Source: JBOCEF01 sp047610385 (GTDB taxonomy: Bacteria > Pseudomonadota > Alphaproteobacteria > Rhodobacterales > Rhodobacteraceae). From it: 64,000 nt of DNA. Shown here piece after piece: positions 44,775-54,473 of this stretch. A model generated the notes under the pieces. The model made no database searches, was not told where the DNA came from, and saw only the letters and a program-made list of their open reading frames with translations. Location: NCBI GenBank assembly GCA_047610385.1, contig JBLGAC010000016.1:1-64000 (forward strand). The letters are read 5' to 3'. The first letter of the stretch is position 1; each line of letters begins with the position of its first letter. The position numbers and the translations under genes are program-made.

Positions 44775-45737
44775 TCAGTTCGGGGCGCTCGGCGCGGTCA
44801 TCGCTGGGGGTGCCATCGGGCTGGGGGCCGGGGCGCTCGTGCCAGACGCAACGGGCGCTTCGGGCGCGGCGGCACCGGGTGCCTGCGGCGTCGTTGTCGT
44901 TGTTGGCGTCTCGGGGGCTGCCGCCTCGGGGGCGGGCGCTTCGGTGGTCGGCTCGGGCGCTGGCGCTGCGGTCGGCGCTGCGGTTGGGGCGCTTGGCTCC
45001 GGCATCGTGGCCGGGGCCTCTCCACCGATCATCGGCTTGATCTTGGCAATCGCCTGATCAATCCAGACCATCGCCTGCGCCTTGCCGTCATCGACCGACG
45101 CGATATAGCCGTCCAGCGGCTGCTCTGCCTGGGGCAGCAGTTCCACGATCTTGTCGCGGCCATGATAGAGGCCCGCGCCGATGCCGCCGATGATCAGCAC
45201 CAGCATAAGCCCGGTGCGGAACCCGCTGCGGCGGCGGCGTTCCACCCGTTCTTCTTCATGGGCTGAGGCGCGAAGCTCCGCATTCAGCCGCGCGGCGTCG
45301 GGCAGATCGCCGCCGCGGCGGGCACTGCGGCGCGGGGCATCGTCGGGATCGATCGCCACGTCTTCGATCGGGCGCGCGGGGCTCAGGTCCGGGCCGCCGC
45401 CGGTGCGGCGCAGCGGTGTCGGTGCCGCGGGGGCGATCGGCGCGGGGGCTGGCACTGGATCGCGGACTGCGGCGATGTCCTCCGCATCGTCGTTGTCATC
45501 GCCATAAAGGCTTTCGATCTTCAGGCCAGGCGCGTCCTCGTCGTTCATGTCGTCAAGGCTGCGCTTGGCCTGGGCAAGGCCGGGGATGGTGCTGGGCGCA
45601 CCCGGCGCTGAGGGTGCAGGCGCAGGCTGCATCCAACGTGCGCCGCAGGCCGAGCATTCGACCACGCGACCCTCGGCGCCGAGATCCGATTCAGCGATTT
45701 CATATTCCGCGGGGCAGGTGGGGCAGGACACGAGCAT
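44775..45737 (-). CDS. MJ0042-type zinc-ribbon membrane protein
   Basis: This 320-residue protein starts with a zinc ribbon (MLVSCPTCPAEYEIAESDLG, then VVECSACGARWMQP; two CxxC pairs) of the MJ0042 kind. A charged, Pro/Ala-rich linker follows. One membrane helix lies at about residues 175-192 (GLMLVLIIGGIGAGLYHG). The last 90 residues are rich in Pro, Ala and Thr and would be outside the membrane. Such proteins are common in alphaproteobacteria next to ftsEX; their role is unknown. The ATG at 45737 is chosen because the ribbon starts there; the upstream frame is Arg/Ala-rich. It is divergent from ftsE, 296 bp away. Confidence 0.85.
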   Translation of the reverse strand: MLVSCPTCPAEYEIAESDLGAEGRVVECSACGARWMQPAPAPSAPGAPSTIPGLAQAKRSLDDMNDEDAPGLKIESLYGDDNDDAEDIAAVRDPVPAPAPIAPAAPTPLRRTGGGPDLSPARPIEDVAIDPDDAPRRSARRGGDLPDAARLNAELRASAHEEERVERRRRSGFRTGLMLVLIIGGIGAGLYHGRDKIVELLPQAEQPLDGYIASVDDGKAQAMVWIDQAIAKIKPMIGGEAPATMPEPSAPTAAPTAAPAPEPTTEAPAPEAAAPETPTTTTTPQAPGAAAPEAPVASGTSAPAPSPMAPPAMTAPSAPN

Positions 45738-46033
45738 GGGACTTAAATCGCCTCGGATCAGGGAAAGGGACGCATGAGCATCAGTCTTACAGGCGCCATG
45801 CGCGTCCGCCAAGCGCGAAGCCGCCCCGCAGGCCTGCCGATTTCGCCCACGCGCCTGTCTGGATGCCCGGCCAGATGCCGCTGCCGCGCACGGCTTTTCG
45901 CCCGCAGGCCTGCAGATGCCGCGCCCGATTGCGCCCGCGCGCGGCATCTGCGATGGTCGTCATCGCGGGCGCGGCGCCCCCTTCGGGCGCGCCGCCAAGC
46001 GCCCCCCAGACTTGATCCGAAAGGAACGGCGCG

Positions 46034-46711
46034 TTGATCGACTTTTCTCGGGTCGGCTTCGACTATGGCGACCGCACGATTCTGTCAGATGTGTCGCTGA
46101 CCCTGCCCGAAGGTTCATTCCATTTTCTGACCGGCCCTTCGGGCGCGGGCAAAACCACGTTCCTGCGGCTGTGCTATCTGGCGCTGCGCCCGGCGCGCGG
46201 CCGGATCACGCTGTTCGGGCGTGATGCAGGGGGCTGCGATTCGGGCGCCGCTGCGCTGCTGCGCCGCCGGATCGGCATCGTGTTTCAGGATGGACAGTTC
46301 CTGAACCATCTTTCGGTTGCCGAAAACGTTGCGCTGCCGCTGCGCATTCTGGGCAAGCCGCCCTCGGTCTGGCGCGATCATGTGGCCGAGCTGATGGACT
46401 GGGTTGGCCTTGCGCACCGCGCCGACGCCTTGCCAACAGAGCTGTCGGCTGGTGAGCGTCAGCGCGCATCGCTGGCGCGTGCGGTGATCGGCGGGCCCGA
46501 TCTGGTGATCGCGGACGAACCCACCGGCAATGTGGACCGCGAAATGGCACGCAAGCTGCTCGGTCTGCTGATCGCGCTCAATTCCCACGGGACCGCGGTG
46601 CTGATGGCCACCCATGACCTGGACCTGATCCGCGCGGCCAAGGGTGAAACCGACGCGCGGGTGCTGCGCATCGCTGACGGGCAGGTCCAGGCGGCGGGCG
46701 CGTCACTATGA
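46034..46711 (+). CDS. ftsE: Cell division ATPase FtsE
   Basis: This 225-residue ABC ATPase forms FtsEX, which drives periplasmic peptidoglycan hydrolases at the septum. MIDFSRVGFDYG is at the start, Walker A is TGPSGAGKTTFLRLCY, IGIVFQDGQFLNHL is the Q-loop, LSAGERQRASLARA is the signature, and VIADEPTGNVD is Walker B. The start codon is TTG at 46034, with AAGGAA 7 bases ahead; no ATG is suitably placed. It overlaps ftsX by 4 bases (ATGA). Confidence 0.95.
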   Translation: MIDFSRVGFDYGDRTILSDVSLTLPEGSFHFLTGPSGAGKTTFLRLCYLALRPARGRITLFGRDAGGCDSGAAALLRRRIGIVFQDGQFLNHLSVAENVALPLRILGKPPSVWRDHVAELMDWVGLAHRADALPTELSAGERQRASLARAVIGGPDLVIADEPTGNVDREMARKLLGLLIALNSHGTAVLMATHDLDLIRAAKGETDARVLRIADGQVQAAGASL

Positions 46712-47646
46712 GCCGGGCGGGGAGGATCCCTGATCTGGTCCGCTTTTGGGCCACGGGCGGCGAGGGCGCGGCGCTGGTCCCTGCCTCAGGCCTGCTGTCG
46801 CGGCTTGAGACGTTCGCATCCGCGGTGATGGCGTTTCTGGGGGTGATCGCGGCGGTATTCGCGATTTCCGCCGGCGGCTTGGCAGCGAAATGGGACGGAG
46901 AGCTGGCGCGCTCCGCCACCTTGCGCATGCCCGCAGGCGCCGGGCAGGCGCAGATCGAAACCGCGCTTGAGATTCTGGCGCAGACGCCCGGCGTGGTGTC
47001 CGCGGCCCCTGTGTCGGAGCAAGAGATGCAGGCGCTGCTCGCCCCGTTCCTTGGCGAAGCGGCCCCCTTGGCGGAGATCGGTGCCCCAGCGCTGATCGCA
47101 GTTGAAATTGACGGTGGTGGTCCGGATGCTGACGCGCTGGCGCGGCGTCTCGCGCTCGAACTTCCTGGCGCGGTCTGGGACGATCACGGGCGCTGGCGAC
47201 GGCCGCTGCTGGCTGCGGCATCTGGGCTCAGGGCACTGTCGCTGGCATCTTTGGTGCTGGTGGTCGGGGCGCTCGCGTCAGTGGTGGCGCTGGGCGCGCG
47301 CGCGTCACTGGCCGCGAATCGACCCGTGGTGGAAACCTTGCGCCTGATGGGCGCGACGGATCCGTTCATTGCGGCGGCTTTTGTGCGCCGCACCACGATC
47401 CGGGCCGGCATCGGCGGGGTGCTGGGCGCGGTCGCAGCGCTGCTGGCGCTGCTGGCGCTGGGCTGGGTCGGGGCACCCACCATGGCCCCTGACGCTGGTT
47501 TTGGCGCTGAGGCCGGGCTGGCGATCATTCCCGCGCTGACCGGCGCGGGCTGGGCCACGGCCTTGTTGGCACCCGCCGCCTGTGCCGCGACCGCATGGGC
47601 CACAACCCGCGCCGCCGCGCGCGCGACTTTAAGGAGCCTTGGCTGA
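46708..47646 (+). CDS. ftsX: Cell division permease FtsX
   Basis: This 312-residue membrane partner of FtsE has helix 1 at about residues 37-57 (FASAVMAFLGVIAAVFAISA), a periplasmic loop (QIETALEILAQTPGVVSA) and helices 2-4 in the C-terminal half (LASLVLVVGALASVVALGA, GGVLGAVAALLALLALGW). NRPVVETLRLMGATDPFIA matches FtsX. It starts within the ftsE end and overlaps the next gene by one base. Confidence 0.93.
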   Translation: MSRAGRIPDLVRFWATGGEGAALVPASGLLSRLETFASAVMAFLGVIAAVFAISAGGLAAKWDGELARSATLRMPAGAGQAQIETALEILAQTPGVVSAAPVSEQEMQALLAPFLGEAAPLAEIGAPALIAVEIDGGGPDADALARRLALELPGAVWDDHGRWRRPLLAAASGLRALSLASLVLVVGALASVVALGARASLAANRPVVETLRLMGATDPFIAAAFVRRTTIRAGIGGVLGAVAALLALLALGWVGAPTMAPDAGFGAEAGLAIIPALTGAGWATALLAPAACAATAWATTRAAARATLRSLG

Positions 47647-48371
47647 TGCAGATGATCCGCTCGGCGATCTTCGTGATCTTCATGTACACGCTGATGGGGG
47701 TGCTGGGTATTCTTGGCCTGCCTTGGGCGATCGCGTCACGGCGCGGTGCCAACCGGATCATGCATCTTTATTGCATCATCACGCTCTGGGCGCTGCGGGT
47801 TCTGTGCGGCGTGCGCACCGAGGTGCGTGGCACCCCCCCGACCGGAGAAGTGGTGGTCGGATCCAAGCATCAGAGCTTTCTTGACGTCCTGATTCTGTTC
47901 CATGCCGTCGAAGACGGACGCTACGTGATGAAGCGCTCTTTGCGCTGGGCGCCGGTCCTGGGGTTCTATGCGCTGCGCATCGGGTGCGCGCCAGTCAATC
48001 GCGGCGCCAAGGCCAAGGCGGTGAAAAAGCTGGTCGACGACGCGCACAAAGCGCGCCGCGATGCAGGGCAGATCCTGATCTTTCCGCAGGGCACCCGCGT
48101 GGCACCGGGCACCCACGCGCCCTACAAAAGTGGGGTCCATGCGTTGGCTGAGGCGCAGGGCCTGCGCGTCGTGCCTGCCGCAACCAATGCAGGGCTGTTC
48201 TGGCCGCGGATCGGGGTGCTCAGGAAACCTGGCGTCGCGGTGTTCGAATTCCTGCCGCCATTGGCTGACGGGCTGTCGCGCAAAGAAATGATGGCGGCGT
48301 TGGAGAAGGTGGTCGAGACCGCATCAGACGCGCTGGCCGCTGAGGCGCGGGCGGCCGACCCAAGGCTTTGA
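47646..48371 (+). CDS. plsC: 1-acyl-glycerol-3-phosphate acyltransferase
   Basis: This 241-residue membrane enzyme acylates lysophosphatidate to phosphatidate in phospholipid synthesis. It has an N-terminal helix, KHQSFLDVLI (HX4D catalytic motif), APVNRGAKAKAV, and ILIFPQGTRVAPG (the EGTR-type substrate motif, here QGTR). VPAATNAGLFWP follows. The start overlaps the ftsX stop as TGATG, so it forms an operon with ftsEX. Confidence 0.93.
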   Translation: MQMIRSAIFVIFMYTLMGVLGILGLPWAIASRRGANRIMHLYCIITLWALRVLCGVRTEVRGTPPTGEVVVGSKHQSFLDVLILFHAVEDGRYVMKRSLRWAPVLGFYALRIGCAPVNRGAKAKAVKKLVDDAHKARRDAGQILIFPQGTRVAPGTHAPYKSGVHALAEAQGLRVVPAATNAGLFWPRIGVLRKPGVAVFEFLPPLADGLSRKEMMAALEKVVETASDALAAEARAADPRL

Positions 48372-48593
48372 TCCCAGGCCCTGATTTCTGGCCCTAATCC
48401 CCGGCACGGCCCTTGGGGGGATTGACCCCCCATCGGTCCGGCGCGCCCACAGGGGCCGCGCGCGCCCCACTCAACCGCTCCGCGAAGGGGCTGGGGTGGC
48501 GCGGCGCGCGGCGCGAAAGCGTCCGCGGGCGGCGAGGGGGGCTCGATGCCCGCCTCGCCGCCGACTGGGTGCAAGGGATCTAGTGGCGCGGCC

Positions 48594-49487
48594 TCAGCCG
48601 AGGCGGCGCGCGATGATCATATGGCCCGGCTCGGGGCGGCCCTGGTTGGTGCGCACGGTGAACAGCTCCATCGACAGCGGTGCAAAGCCTGCGTCCTCGA
48701 GCGCACGGACCACCGCTGCGCCGCGATGGGCAAAGCGCTGGTCGGCGCCGACCATCCAGTCGCGCCCCGTGGTGACGAAAACCTCCTCCGACAGGGTTTC
48801 CGTTGTGAAGACCAGCAATCCACCCGGCGGCATGTGCCGCGCGCAGCCCGCCAGCAGCGCGGCCGGATCGCCAAGATAGGGCAGCACATCTGTCGCCACG
48901 ATCAGATCCCAGGGGCTGTCGAATTCGGGGTCGTCGTCTTCCTCGCCCTCGGTCATCTCTGCGGTCAGGAAATCCACCGCTTCGCCAAGATAAAGCGCTT
49001 CATAAAGCTCGCGCGCGTCGGTCCGCTCCAGCATCCGCTCAGACAGGTCCACCCCGGTGATCCGGTCGGTCATGTCCGCGAAGGCCAGCCCGGCCAACCC
49101 GGTGCCGCAGCCCAGATCGAGCATCTTTTCCCGGCGTCCCGGCGCGACCTCCTCAACCCGTTCGCGCGCCAGATCGGGGGCCGCGTAGCCGAGCTGGTCC
49201 ACCAGAATGTCATCAAATGCGTCGGCGTGCTGATTGAACAGCAGCGCCACATAGGCGTCGGGCGCTTTGCCCGGTGCCTCGGCGCGCCCCATTGCTGCGA
49301 GGCGCACTGCGGCGCCGCCGCGATCGGCCGGGTCCAGCGCCAGCACCTCTTGCCATGCAAGGACGGCGGCGTCGGTCTGTCCTGCCTTTTCAAGCGCAAG
49401 CGCACGGGAATATGCCTCAGCCAGTGGGCCGGGCGCGTCGTCGTCAAATGCGCCATCTTCAAGCGAGGTGTCTTGATCATTGGTCAT
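48594..49487 (-). CDS. SAM-dependent methyltransferase with N-terminal TPR-like region
   Basis: This 297-residue protein has an acidic N-terminus, then a TPR-like segment (AYSRALALEKAGQTDAAVLA, WQEVLALDP) and a class I methyltransferase fold. Motif I is EKMLDLGCGTGLAGLAFADM, ITGVDLSERML follows, and PWDLIVATDVLPYLGD and PPGGLLVFTTETL are later motifs. The substrate is unknown; the layout resembles the NodS/TPR-type methyltransferases. GGGAG lies about 9 bases before the ATG. It lies 30 bp downstream of the next minus-strand gene and may share its transcript. Confidence 0.87.
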   Translation of the reverse strand: MTNDQDTSLEDGAFDDDAPGPLAEAYSRALALEKAGQTDAAVLAWQEVLALDPADRGGAAVRLAAMGRAEAPGKAPDAYVALLFNQHADAFDDILVDQLGYAAPDLARERVEEVAPGRREKMLDLGCGTGLAGLAFADMTDRITGVDLSERMLERTDARELYEALYLGEAVDFLTAEMTEGEEDDDPEFDSPWDLIVATDVLPYLGDPAALLAGCARHMPPGGLLVFTTETLSEEVFVTTGRDWMVGADQRFAHRGAAVVRALEDAGFAPLSMELFTVRTNQGRPEPGHMIIARRLG

Positions 49488-49517
49488 GGAAAGCTCCCGC
49501 AGGGGGTGGGGGCGGGG

Positions 49518-51641
49518 TCAGCCGTCCTCGCGCATGGGCAAGGCCGTGCCGAGCCGGTCTTGTGGGCCGTCATATTCGTAATGCAGCCCTTCGTCGAGCG
49601 GCACGGTCACGATGCGGCGCAGCTCGCCCTCAGCCGCCGCGGTGGGATAGCCGACCTGGCGGGCGAAAACCGGGCGGCCCAGATCATCGCTGCGTTCCAC
49701 CAAGGCGCCGTGGCGGGTGAAGCGCTGGATCGTGCCGTCGCCATGGGTGCGGGTCCAGCCCAGCAGGTTTGCGTCGGCGTCATAGCTGTAATCATCGCGC
49801 CAATTGCGCAACGGAAACAGCGCGGGGTCTTCATATTGGTCAAGCCGCGAGGCCGCGTCATAGATGATCGACACCGGCTTTTCGCCATCAAATTCCACCA
49901 CCTGCCGGGCCGGGAACAGCACCGACACGAAGGCGGGCGCCCCCAGCCCCGCGCCGTTATCGGCCACTGCCATGACGTCGAGCCGCCTTGTGCTCATGTC
50001 CCCGCGGCCCGGCGCGGTCAGGTTGGTTTGCCAGGGAAAGGTGATCTCCACCTCTGCGCCATCGTCGGAAAGTGGTGTGATCTTAACCCCCTCAGTGCCG
50101 CCGGTCAGCACCCGCCAGTGAAAGATCAGCTTGCGTCCGTTCGGGTCCGTGGTCGGCGCGGCGGAGAGGCCGATCATCCGCTGCCCATAGGCACCGCGGG
50201 CGATGCGGGCCACGGCATGGGGGGTGTCGAAGAAGCGTTCATCATACGTGTCGCCGAACATTTCGATGCGCTGGGTGGGGCGCAGTTCTTTGACCACGCG
50301 CAGGGCGGTGGCGGGCGGCACGGTGTCTTTGTCCAGAGCGTTGGCCTGGGCGACCAGCCGCTCAAAGTCCAGCTTTTCGGCATCGAACACCGCTGGGTGG
50401 GCGCGCGGCGACAGGTAGTCCTCGTTGGTCTCGATCCCCTCCATCGACCTGCGGATCAGCATCTGGAGGGTCGGCGCGATCAACCCGCGGGCGGTCAGAT
50501 CGTCCTTCACCTCAGGCTTGAGCGCTGAGAGCGCCATCGCCAGCCCGATCAGCATCGGGCGATCGGACCCTGAGGACCCCTGCGTGATCAGCATATACGG
50601 CGTCTGCGCCGGATACAGATCGCCAAAGAACGGGTCGTGGTCCTTATGCTCAGGGTAGACGTAAAGCTGGTTGCGCCGGTATTGGCGAAACAGCTGGTCC
50701 GGCCCGCCTGCGATGGTCAGCGCCCTGCGCGACATGCTACGCCAATAGGGTTTTGAGGTGATCGCGGTCGACGAATTGCCAATGGTCGGCCCGCCGAACA
50801 GATGCGGGATTTTGACGCCGCGCGACAGGTCTGCGGCGACGGCTTCGGGGCCATATTCAATGCGCGTCATGTCGAAAGACGTCGCTGATGGCATGTTTGA
50901 ATGGCCGTTGTCGCGGTTGTCGTAGAAATCCCCGCGCCCGCCCGCCGCGCGTCCTTCGCGCACCAGACGGTTCAGCAGATCGGCGCCGGGGCCCTTCAGA
51001 CCGGTGGTCGGGTTCGTCGGCTTGGCGGGCGGCAATGGGGCGAAAAGGCTGACCAGCGCCTGTGCCTCAGTCGACCAAGCGCTGGCCTCCGGGGTCACGT
51101 GGGCGATGCCGTTGACGATAGGGGCGGGGACCGGTGTCGGGGGCGCGGCAAAGGGACCCAAAGGCGGCGCACCGCGCATCAGGTTGATCAGGGCCTTGAA
51201 CGCGTCGGTGTCCGCCATCGCGGCAAAATCGCGGGCAGCCACGATCGCCTTTTCATCGCGCAGCCCGGCGTTGATGGCCGCCGCGAGTTCTACCATCGCC
51301 TGATCGGTCGCGCCCGCCCGCGCCAGCAGCTGCGCCAGCGCCAGATGCAGGTCCATCAAGCCCGGGTTGCTGCGTGACACTTGGCCAAGCGCAACCACCG
51401 CGCCGACCAGATCGCCATCCCGCAGGGTTGCGCCGATCTCGCCCAACGTGATGCGCAGGCGCGCCTGTTCGAAAACCGCAAGTTCGGTGATCAGGGCCGG
51501 GGTGCGTTCAGCCTGCACCGGTGTGGCCAGCGCCGTTGTAAGCGGCACCGATCGGGCGTGCAGCGGGTTTGCCTGCACTCCGGCCATGACGATCATCGCC
51601 GCAAACGCGGCGCGCTGGAAGGAGGGGGGGACGAAAACCAT
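49518..51641 (-). CDS. Large exported protein of unknown function with YD-like tail
   Basis: A 707-residue protein that I cannot place in a family. An N-terminal signal peptide (FQRAAFAAMIVMAGVQANPL, cleavage near the Ala-Arg-Ser after it) makes it periplasmic. Residues about 50-150 look TPR-like (GDLVGAVVALGQVSRSNPGL). The middle has HLFGGPTIGNSSTAITSKPY and QLYVYPEHKDHDPFFGDLYP, which reads like a folded enzyme domain with many His and Asp. The last 100 residues recall YD/RHS repeats (YDADANLLGWTRTHGDGT, FTRHGALVERSDDLGRP). AGGAGAG lies 8 bases before the ATG at 51641. It lies 86 bp after pepN. Confidence 0.85.
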   Translation of the reverse strand: MVFVPPSFQRAAFAAMIVMAGVQANPLHARSVPLTTALATPVQAERTPALITELAVFEQARLRITLGEIGATLRDGDLVGAVVALGQVSRSNPGLMDLHLALAQLLARAGATDQAMVELAAAINAGLRDEKAIVAARDFAAMADTDAFKALINLMRGAPPLGPFAAPPTPVPAPIVNGIAHVTPEASAWSTEAQALVSLFAPLPPAKPTNPTTGLKGPGADLLNRLVREGRAAGGRGDFYDNRDNGHSNMPSATSFDMTRIEYGPEAVAADLSRGVKIPHLFGGPTIGNSSTAITSKPYWRSMSRRALTIAGGPDQLFRQYRRNQLYVYPEHKDHDPFFGDLYPAQTPYMLITQGSSGSDRPMLIGLAMALSALKPEVKDDLTARGLIAPTLQMLIRRSMEGIETNEDYLSPRAHPAVFDAEKLDFERLVAQANALDKDTVPPATALRVVKELRPTQRIEMFGDTYDERFFDTPHAVARIARGAYGQRMIGLSAAPTTDPNGRKLIFHWRVLTGGTEGVKITPLSDDGAEVEITFPWQTNLTAPGRGDMSTRRLDVMAVADNGAGLGAPAFVSVLFPARQVVEFDGEKPVSIIYDAASRLDQYEDPALFPLRNWRDDYSYDADANLLGWTRTHGDGTIQRFTRHGALVERSDDLGRPVFARQVGYPTAAAEGELRRIVTVPLDEGLHYEYDGPQDRLGTALPMREDG

Positions 51642-51727
51642 GCAAAAAACTCTCCTAGCCGCGGCGCGCAATGGACCGATCATAGGCACCGGTGCCGCGG
51701 CGCTGCAAGGGCGCCGGGCACAGTGTT

Positions 51728-54289
51728 TCAGGCCCTGAGGATGCGGCCCGCGATCTCTCCCAAATCGCGGCTGAGTGTTGGCGCGGCAAGGATGCGGTCC
51801 AGCTGTTCTTGCACCAGAATCTGCCGCGCATTGTCATAGCGCCGCCATGTTTCGAACGCCCCGGCGCAGCGTGCGGCGGTCTGCGGGTTCACCGCGTCCA
51901 TCTTCAGGATCCAATCGGCGTAGAACCGGTATCCCGATCCGTCGGCGGCATGGAACCGCACTGGGTTGGCGGCGGCAAAGGCGCCGATCAGGGACCGGAA
52001 CCGGTTGGGGTTCTTCCACGGGAACGCCGGATCATCGGCCAGCGCGCGCACGCGGGCCAGCGCGCCGGGCTGCGGCGAGGTCGCTTGCAGCACCAGCCAT
52101 TTGTCCATAACCAGCGGGTCATGGGCCCATTTGGCGTGGAATGCGTCCAGCCCTGCCTTGGCCTGCGGCGCGCCGGTGTGCACCAGCGCCGCCAGTGCTG
52201 GAAGGCTGTCCGACAGGTTGTCCGCCGCCATTTGCGCTGCTGCCAGATCCGCGCCACCGGGACGCCGGACCAGCAGGCGCAGACATGCGTTGCGCAGGGC
52301 ACGCTTGCCCGCGGGGCCCGCGTCGGGCGCATAGGGGCCGGTGACATCCATCGCCTGATACAGCGCGCGCAGGCGGGGGGCGAGGCGCTCAGCCGCCGCG
52401 TTGCGCAGCGCCTCAGCCGCGGCGTGCAGCGCGTCGGGGTCTACGGGGGCGCCTTGTCCGGCGATTTCGGCGGCCAGTTCGTCCTCAGTCGGGAAGGCCA
52501 GCAGCAGGGCGCGGAACGCAGGGTCCAGCGCATCGTCGCCCAAGGCCGCATCCAGCGCCGCCAGATAGCCCGCGCCATCCACGCCGTTCAGCGCAACATC
52601 AAGCGCGCAGGCGCGCCCGGCCTCCCACTTGTTGAAGGGGTCGGCGTCATGGGCCAGCAAGAATGCGCGTTCCTCAGCGCTGGTTTCGCGTACCAGAATC
52701 ACCGGGGCAGAGAACCCGCGCAGCAGCGACGGGATCGGGCGCTCAGGCAGGGCGAAATGGAAGGTCTGCTCAGCCTCAGTCAGCTCCAACACGCCCGGCG
52801 GGGCGATTTCGGTGCCGTTCGCGCCCAAAAGGCCATAGGCGACCGGGATCACCAAGGGCGCTTTATCGGGCTGGCCCGGCGTCGGCGGGGTTTGCTGGCG
52901 CAGCGTCAGGGCGTAGTCTTTGCCATCCCAACTTTCGGTAACATGCACGCGCGGGGTGCCAGCTTGGGCATACCACAGCGCGAATTGCGTCAGGTCGCGG
53001 CCGGTCGCGTCGGTGAACACCGTCAGCCAGTCTTCGATGGTGCAGGCCTGCCCGTCATGGCGGTCAAAATACAGATCGAGCGCTGTGCGATAGGCCGCAT
53101 CGCCAACCAGCAATTTCAGCATCCCGATAAGCTCTGCGCCTTTTTCGTAGACGGTGGCCGTGTAGAAGTTGTTGATTTCGATGTATTCTTTGGGCCGCAC
53201 CGGGTGCGCCAGTGGCCCGGCATCTTCGCGGAACTGGCGCGACCGTAGCTGCCGGACCCCATCAATGCGGTTCACCGCATGGCTGCGCATGTCGCCTGAG
53301 AACATCTGATCGCGGAACACGGTCAGACCTTCCTTCAGACACAGCTGGAACCAATCGCGGCAGGTGATGCGGTTGCCGGTCCAGTTGTGGAAGTATTCGT
53401 GGGCGATGATGCCCTCAATCAATTCATAATCTCGGTCGGTGGCGGTTTCCGGCGACGCCAGCACGTATTTGGAGTTGAAGACATTCAGGCCCTTATTCTC
53501 CATCGCGCCCATGTTGAAATCATCAACAGCGACGATCATGAAGATCGGCAGGTCGTATTCGCGGCCATACTCCTGTTCGTCCCAGCGCATCGACCGTTTC
53601 AGCGCGTCCATGGCATAGGCGCATTTGCCTTCGTCGCCGGGACGCACAAAGATCTGCAAATCGACATGCTTGCCCGACGCGGTGGTAAAATCATCGTCGT
53701 GGCTGACCAGATCCCCCGCCACCAACGCAAACAGATACGCAGGCTTGGGCCAAGGATCGCGCCACTCCGCAAAGTGTCGCCCGTCCGGCAGAACCCCGGC
53801 GGCGATTTTTTCGCCGTTTGACAGCAGCACTGGCAGGGCTTTGTCCGCCTCAATGCGGATGTCGAACGTGGCCATCACGTCGGGGCGGTCGGGGTAATAG
53901 GTGATCTTGCGAAAGCCCTCGGCCTCGCACTGGGTGCAATACATGCCGTTGGACAGATACAGCCCCTCAAGGGCGGTGTTGGTCGCGGGCGCGATCTCAA
54001 CCTGCGATTCCCAGGTGAAGCGGTCGGGCAGGGGGCCGGGATGGGTCAGCCCCTCAGGGTCCACATTCAGCACGCCCATCACGTCGATGCCGTCGATGCG
54101 GGCAGATTTCAGCCCCAGCTGTTCCCCATCAAGGCGCAGCGCACCGCCGGTGCCGCGCCGGAACACGATTCTTGCGCGCACCCGCGTCGCATCAGGGGCA
54201 AGGTCAAAGTCCAGCCGCACCGTCTCAGCAATCCATGCAGGGGGCGTGTATTCGGCGAGGCGAATGGTGCGGGGGGCGTCGGTGCGCAT
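51728..54289 (-). CDS. pepN: Aminopeptidase N
   Basis: This 853-residue M1 metallopeptidase removes N-terminal residues from peptides. YLSNGMYCTQCEAEGFRKIT, the exopeptidase motif MGAMENKGLNVFN, and the zinc motif IIAHEYFHNWTGNRITCRD, with its distal Glu in LKEGLTVFRDQ, are all present. The long C-terminal helical domain is complete. AGGAG lies 6 bases before the ATG at 54289. It fits the peptide-scavenging theme of the ABC importer, though the two are not linked. Confidence 0.97.
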   Translation of the reverse strand: MRTDAPRTIRLAEYTPPAWIAETVRLDFDLAPDATRVRARIVFRRGTGGALRLDGEQLGLKSARIDGIDVMGVLNVDPEGLTHPGPLPDRFTWESQVEIAPATNTALEGLYLSNGMYCTQCEAEGFRKITYYPDRPDVMATFDIRIEADKALPVLLSNGEKIAAGVLPDGRHFAEWRDPWPKPAYLFALVAGDLVSHDDDFTTASGKHVDLQIFVRPGDEGKCAYAMDALKRSMRWDEQEYGREYDLPIFMIVAVDDFNMGAMENKGLNVFNSKYVLASPETATDRDYELIEGIIAHEYFHNWTGNRITCRDWFQLCLKEGLTVFRDQMFSGDMRSHAVNRIDGVRQLRSRQFREDAGPLAHPVRPKEYIEINNFYTATVYEKGAELIGMLKLLVGDAAYRTALDLYFDRHDGQACTIEDWLTVFTDATGRDLTQFALWYAQAGTPRVHVTESWDGKDYALTLRQQTPPTPGQPDKAPLVIPVAYGLLGANGTEIAPPGVLELTEAEQTFHFALPERPIPSLLRGFSAPVILVRETSAEERAFLLAHDADPFNKWEAGRACALDVALNGVDGAGYLAALDAALGDDALDPAFRALLLAFPTEDELAAEIAGQGAPVDPDALHAAAEALRNAAAERLAPRLRALYQAMDVTGPYAPDAGPAGKRALRNACLRLLVRRPGGADLAAAQMAADNLSDSLPALAALVHTGAPQAKAGLDAFHAKWAHDPLVMDKWLVLQATSPQPGALARVRALADDPAFPWKNPNRFRSLIGAFAAANPVRFHAADGSGYRFYADWILKMDAVNPQTAARCAGAFETWRRYDNARQILVQEQLDRILAAPTLSRDLGEIAGRILRA

Positions 54290-54473
54290 CGCGGTCTCCT
54301 TCAAGGGGCATTCAACAGATAACCGTGGGTTGCGCGAGTGCAAGCGCTGCAGGCAAATTCCGCACAGTGAAAATGCGCATCATTTTCGTGGAAGCGCGGA
54401 GCGAGTGGCGTATGTTAAGCAAAATCCGGCGGCGCATGCGCCCGACCCTCATTCATATCGGCAGGAGTATTTC

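Noticed and set aside
45774..46037. Plus-strand frame between the zinc-ribbon gene and ftsE
   Set aside because: The translation is Arg/Ala/Pro-rich without motifs, and the stretch is the divergent promoter region.
48546..50528. Plus-strand open frame of 660 codons
   Set aside because: It is antisense to the methyltransferase and the exported protein, both with clear ribosome sites and domain or signal features.
51692..53248. Plus-strand open frame of 518 codons
   Set aside because: It is antisense to pepN, which has intact GAMEN and HExxH motifs.
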